This document shows positions 5,266 through 5,997 of a DNA stretch of 5,997 bases, piece by piece. The stretch covers positions 1 through 5,997 of the forward strand of contig DYJG01000173.1 of NCBI GenBank assembly GCA_020723225.1. Reading direction: 5' to 3'. Both the position numbers and the translations under genes were made by a program. This DNA is from Desulfobacca acetoxidans (GTDB taxonomy: Bacteria; Desulfobacterota; Desulfobaccia; Desulfobaccales; 0-14-0-80-60-11). Each line of letters opens with the position of its first letter. The first letter of the stretch is position 1. The notes under the pieces were generated by a model. That model made no database searches and was not told where the DNA came from. It was given only the letters and a program-made list of their open reading frames with translations.

Positions 5266-5739
5266 ATGATCGGCCGTTTTTCCAATCTCGGCGTGTACCG
5301 GCAATTGTTTCAATCGGGGGAATTCGCCAGGGCCCTCATAGCCGGATGCCTGGCCCTGGGCAGTTATCTTTGGGATAGTGCCTATGGACCCGGGACTACA
5401 ATCGGATTAGTCTTGGCTTTGACTTCTACTGTGATTAATGGCCTTCCCATCCTCTGGGGGGCCTTCACCGGCATTATACAGCGTCGCGTGAATGTGGACG
5501 AGCTGGTCAGCCTGGCCATCATTGCCAGCCTTATCCAGGGAGAAGTACTCACGGTTGCGGTGGTCAGTTTTGTCATGGTCATGGGGTCCCTGATCGAGCA
5601 GGCGACCAGTGATGCAGCCCGCAAATCGATTCAATCTCTCATAGACCTCTCTCCCCAGACAGCCACCGTCGTCGTTGGGGCGGCAACCTGGAATCCAAGC
5701 CCGTATCTCAGATTCAGGTGGGAGACCTCCTCCTGGTGA
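5266..5739 (+). CDS. P1B-type heavy-metal ATPase, N-terminal part (frameshifted)
   Basis: P1B ATPases pump transition-metal ions across the cytoplasmic membrane. The ATG at 5266 follows AGGA by nine bases. Membrane segments lie at about 22-36, 44-66, 78-92 and 94-111, with family signatures NGLPILWGA (58-66), RRVNVDELVSLAIIASLIQGE (about 73-93), SLIEQATSDAARKSI (108-122) and LSPQTATVVV (128-137) leading into the actuator domain. No CxxC metal-binding domain precedes the first helix. After G138 the frame becomes unlike the family (AATWNPSP...) and ends at TGA 5737-5739. One additional G in the run at 5677-5680 would restore VGGGNLESKPVSQIQVGDLLLV in the other frame, so this is a frameshift, not a short protein. 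It may be a sequencing error or a real mutation. Metal specificity cannot be read, because the CPC-type motif lies outside the window. Confidence 0.85.
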   Translation: MIGRFSNLGVYRQLFQSGEFARALIAGCLALGSYLWDSAYGPGTTIGLVLALTSTVINGLPILWGAFTGIIQRRVNVDELVSLAIIASLIQGEVLTVAVVSFVMVMGSLIEQATSDAARKSIQSLIDLSPQTATVVVGAATWNPSPYLRFRWETSSW

Positions 5740-5997
5740 AGCCGGGGGAAAGGATTCCGGTGGATGCCATGATTCGTAAAGGTGCAACCACGATAGACGA
5801 ATCGCCCGTTACCGGCGAGTCCCTTCCCCGGGATAAGACCCCCGGTGATGCGGTTTTTGCCGGCACCTTGAACCAAAACGGCGTGGTGGAAATCGAGGCT
5901 GTGGCGGTGAGGGAGGATACCACCCTGGGCAAGGTGATCCGCCTCGTCTCAGAAGCCGAGGCCCATAAGCCGGAAGCCGTAAGATTGATCGACCGCT
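5679..5997 (+). CDS. P1B-type heavy-metal ATPase, continuation in the shifted frame (3' end outside window)
   Basis: From about 5679 the frame with codons starting at 5703 and 5811 continues the same ATPase to the right edge without a stop. It encodes the actuator domain: VGDLLLVKPGERIPVDAMI, then DESPVTGESLPRDK with the TGES dephosphorylation motif (codons 5811-5822), then VFAGTLNQNG and TTLGKVIRLVSEAEAHK. The DKTGT phosphorylation site, the transmembrane metal motif and the ATP-binding domain would lie further right. In-frame GTG codons at 5718 and 5736 might be called as starts by a gene finder, but they are inside a domain and are not true starts. The fragment belongs to the same gene as the upstream piece. 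Confidence 0.88.

Noticed and set aside
5670..5740. Programmed ribosomal frameshift in the P1B-ATPase
   Set aside because: E. coli copA uses frameshifting, but here there is no good X XXY YYZ slippery heptamer in the zero frame and the shift falls inside the actuator domain, where a short product would be useless.

Overview
The window is GC-rich bacterial DNA whose genes mostly concern metals and periplasmic redox or sulfur chemistry. The protein set would suit an anaerobic or microaerophilic Gram-negative bacterium such as a Desulfobacterota (deltaproteobacterial) lineage: a multi-rhodanese protein, an exported Cys-rich protein, a di-heme peroxidase, Mn exporters and a P1B-ATPase. No phylogenetic marker is present, so this placement is an inference. 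No mobile element, CRISPR array, tRNA or rRNA was seen.

Left part (1-2833, + strand). A three-domain rhodanese protein, probably cut at its N-terminus by the window edge, is followed by a small exported Cys-rich protein of unknown function. A 180-base leader with palindromes and alternative hairpins then precedes a secreted cytochrome c peroxidase (CcpA/MauG type). The peroxidase gene is broken: homology stops near 2710, and the frame then runs antisense through the next gene.

Middle part (2696-4550, - strand). This is a compact operon, transcribed right to left: a yybP-ykoY-type Mn2+ riboswitch with its intrinsic terminator, a UPF0016 (Gdt1/MneA-like) membrane protein, a TerC-family membrane protein, and a small TFIIB-type zinc-ribbon protein. 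The riboswitch P1 stem and the terminator share the same strand, which fits Mn2+-induced antitermination of two different kinds of Mn2+ exporter. The zinc-ribbon gene appears to lose its normal C-terminus at the same point where the peroxidase is broken. That point is therefore either a real rearrangement or a contig chimera.

Right part (4550-5997). A full-length YnfA (UPF0060) membrane protein lies on the - strand, upstream of the Mn riboswitch. A divergent intergenic region follows, and then a heavy-metal P1B-type ATPase on the + strand. The ATPase lacks an N-terminal metal-binding domain in the visible frame, carries an apparent one-base frameshift in a G run near 5677-5680, and leaves the window before its phosphorylation site.

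The most notable points are the riboswitch controlling UPF0016 plus TerC plus zinc ribbon, the double truncation at about 2700, the ATPase frameshift, the unassigned structured leader before the peroxidase, and the rhodanese protein with two of its three active sites lost.
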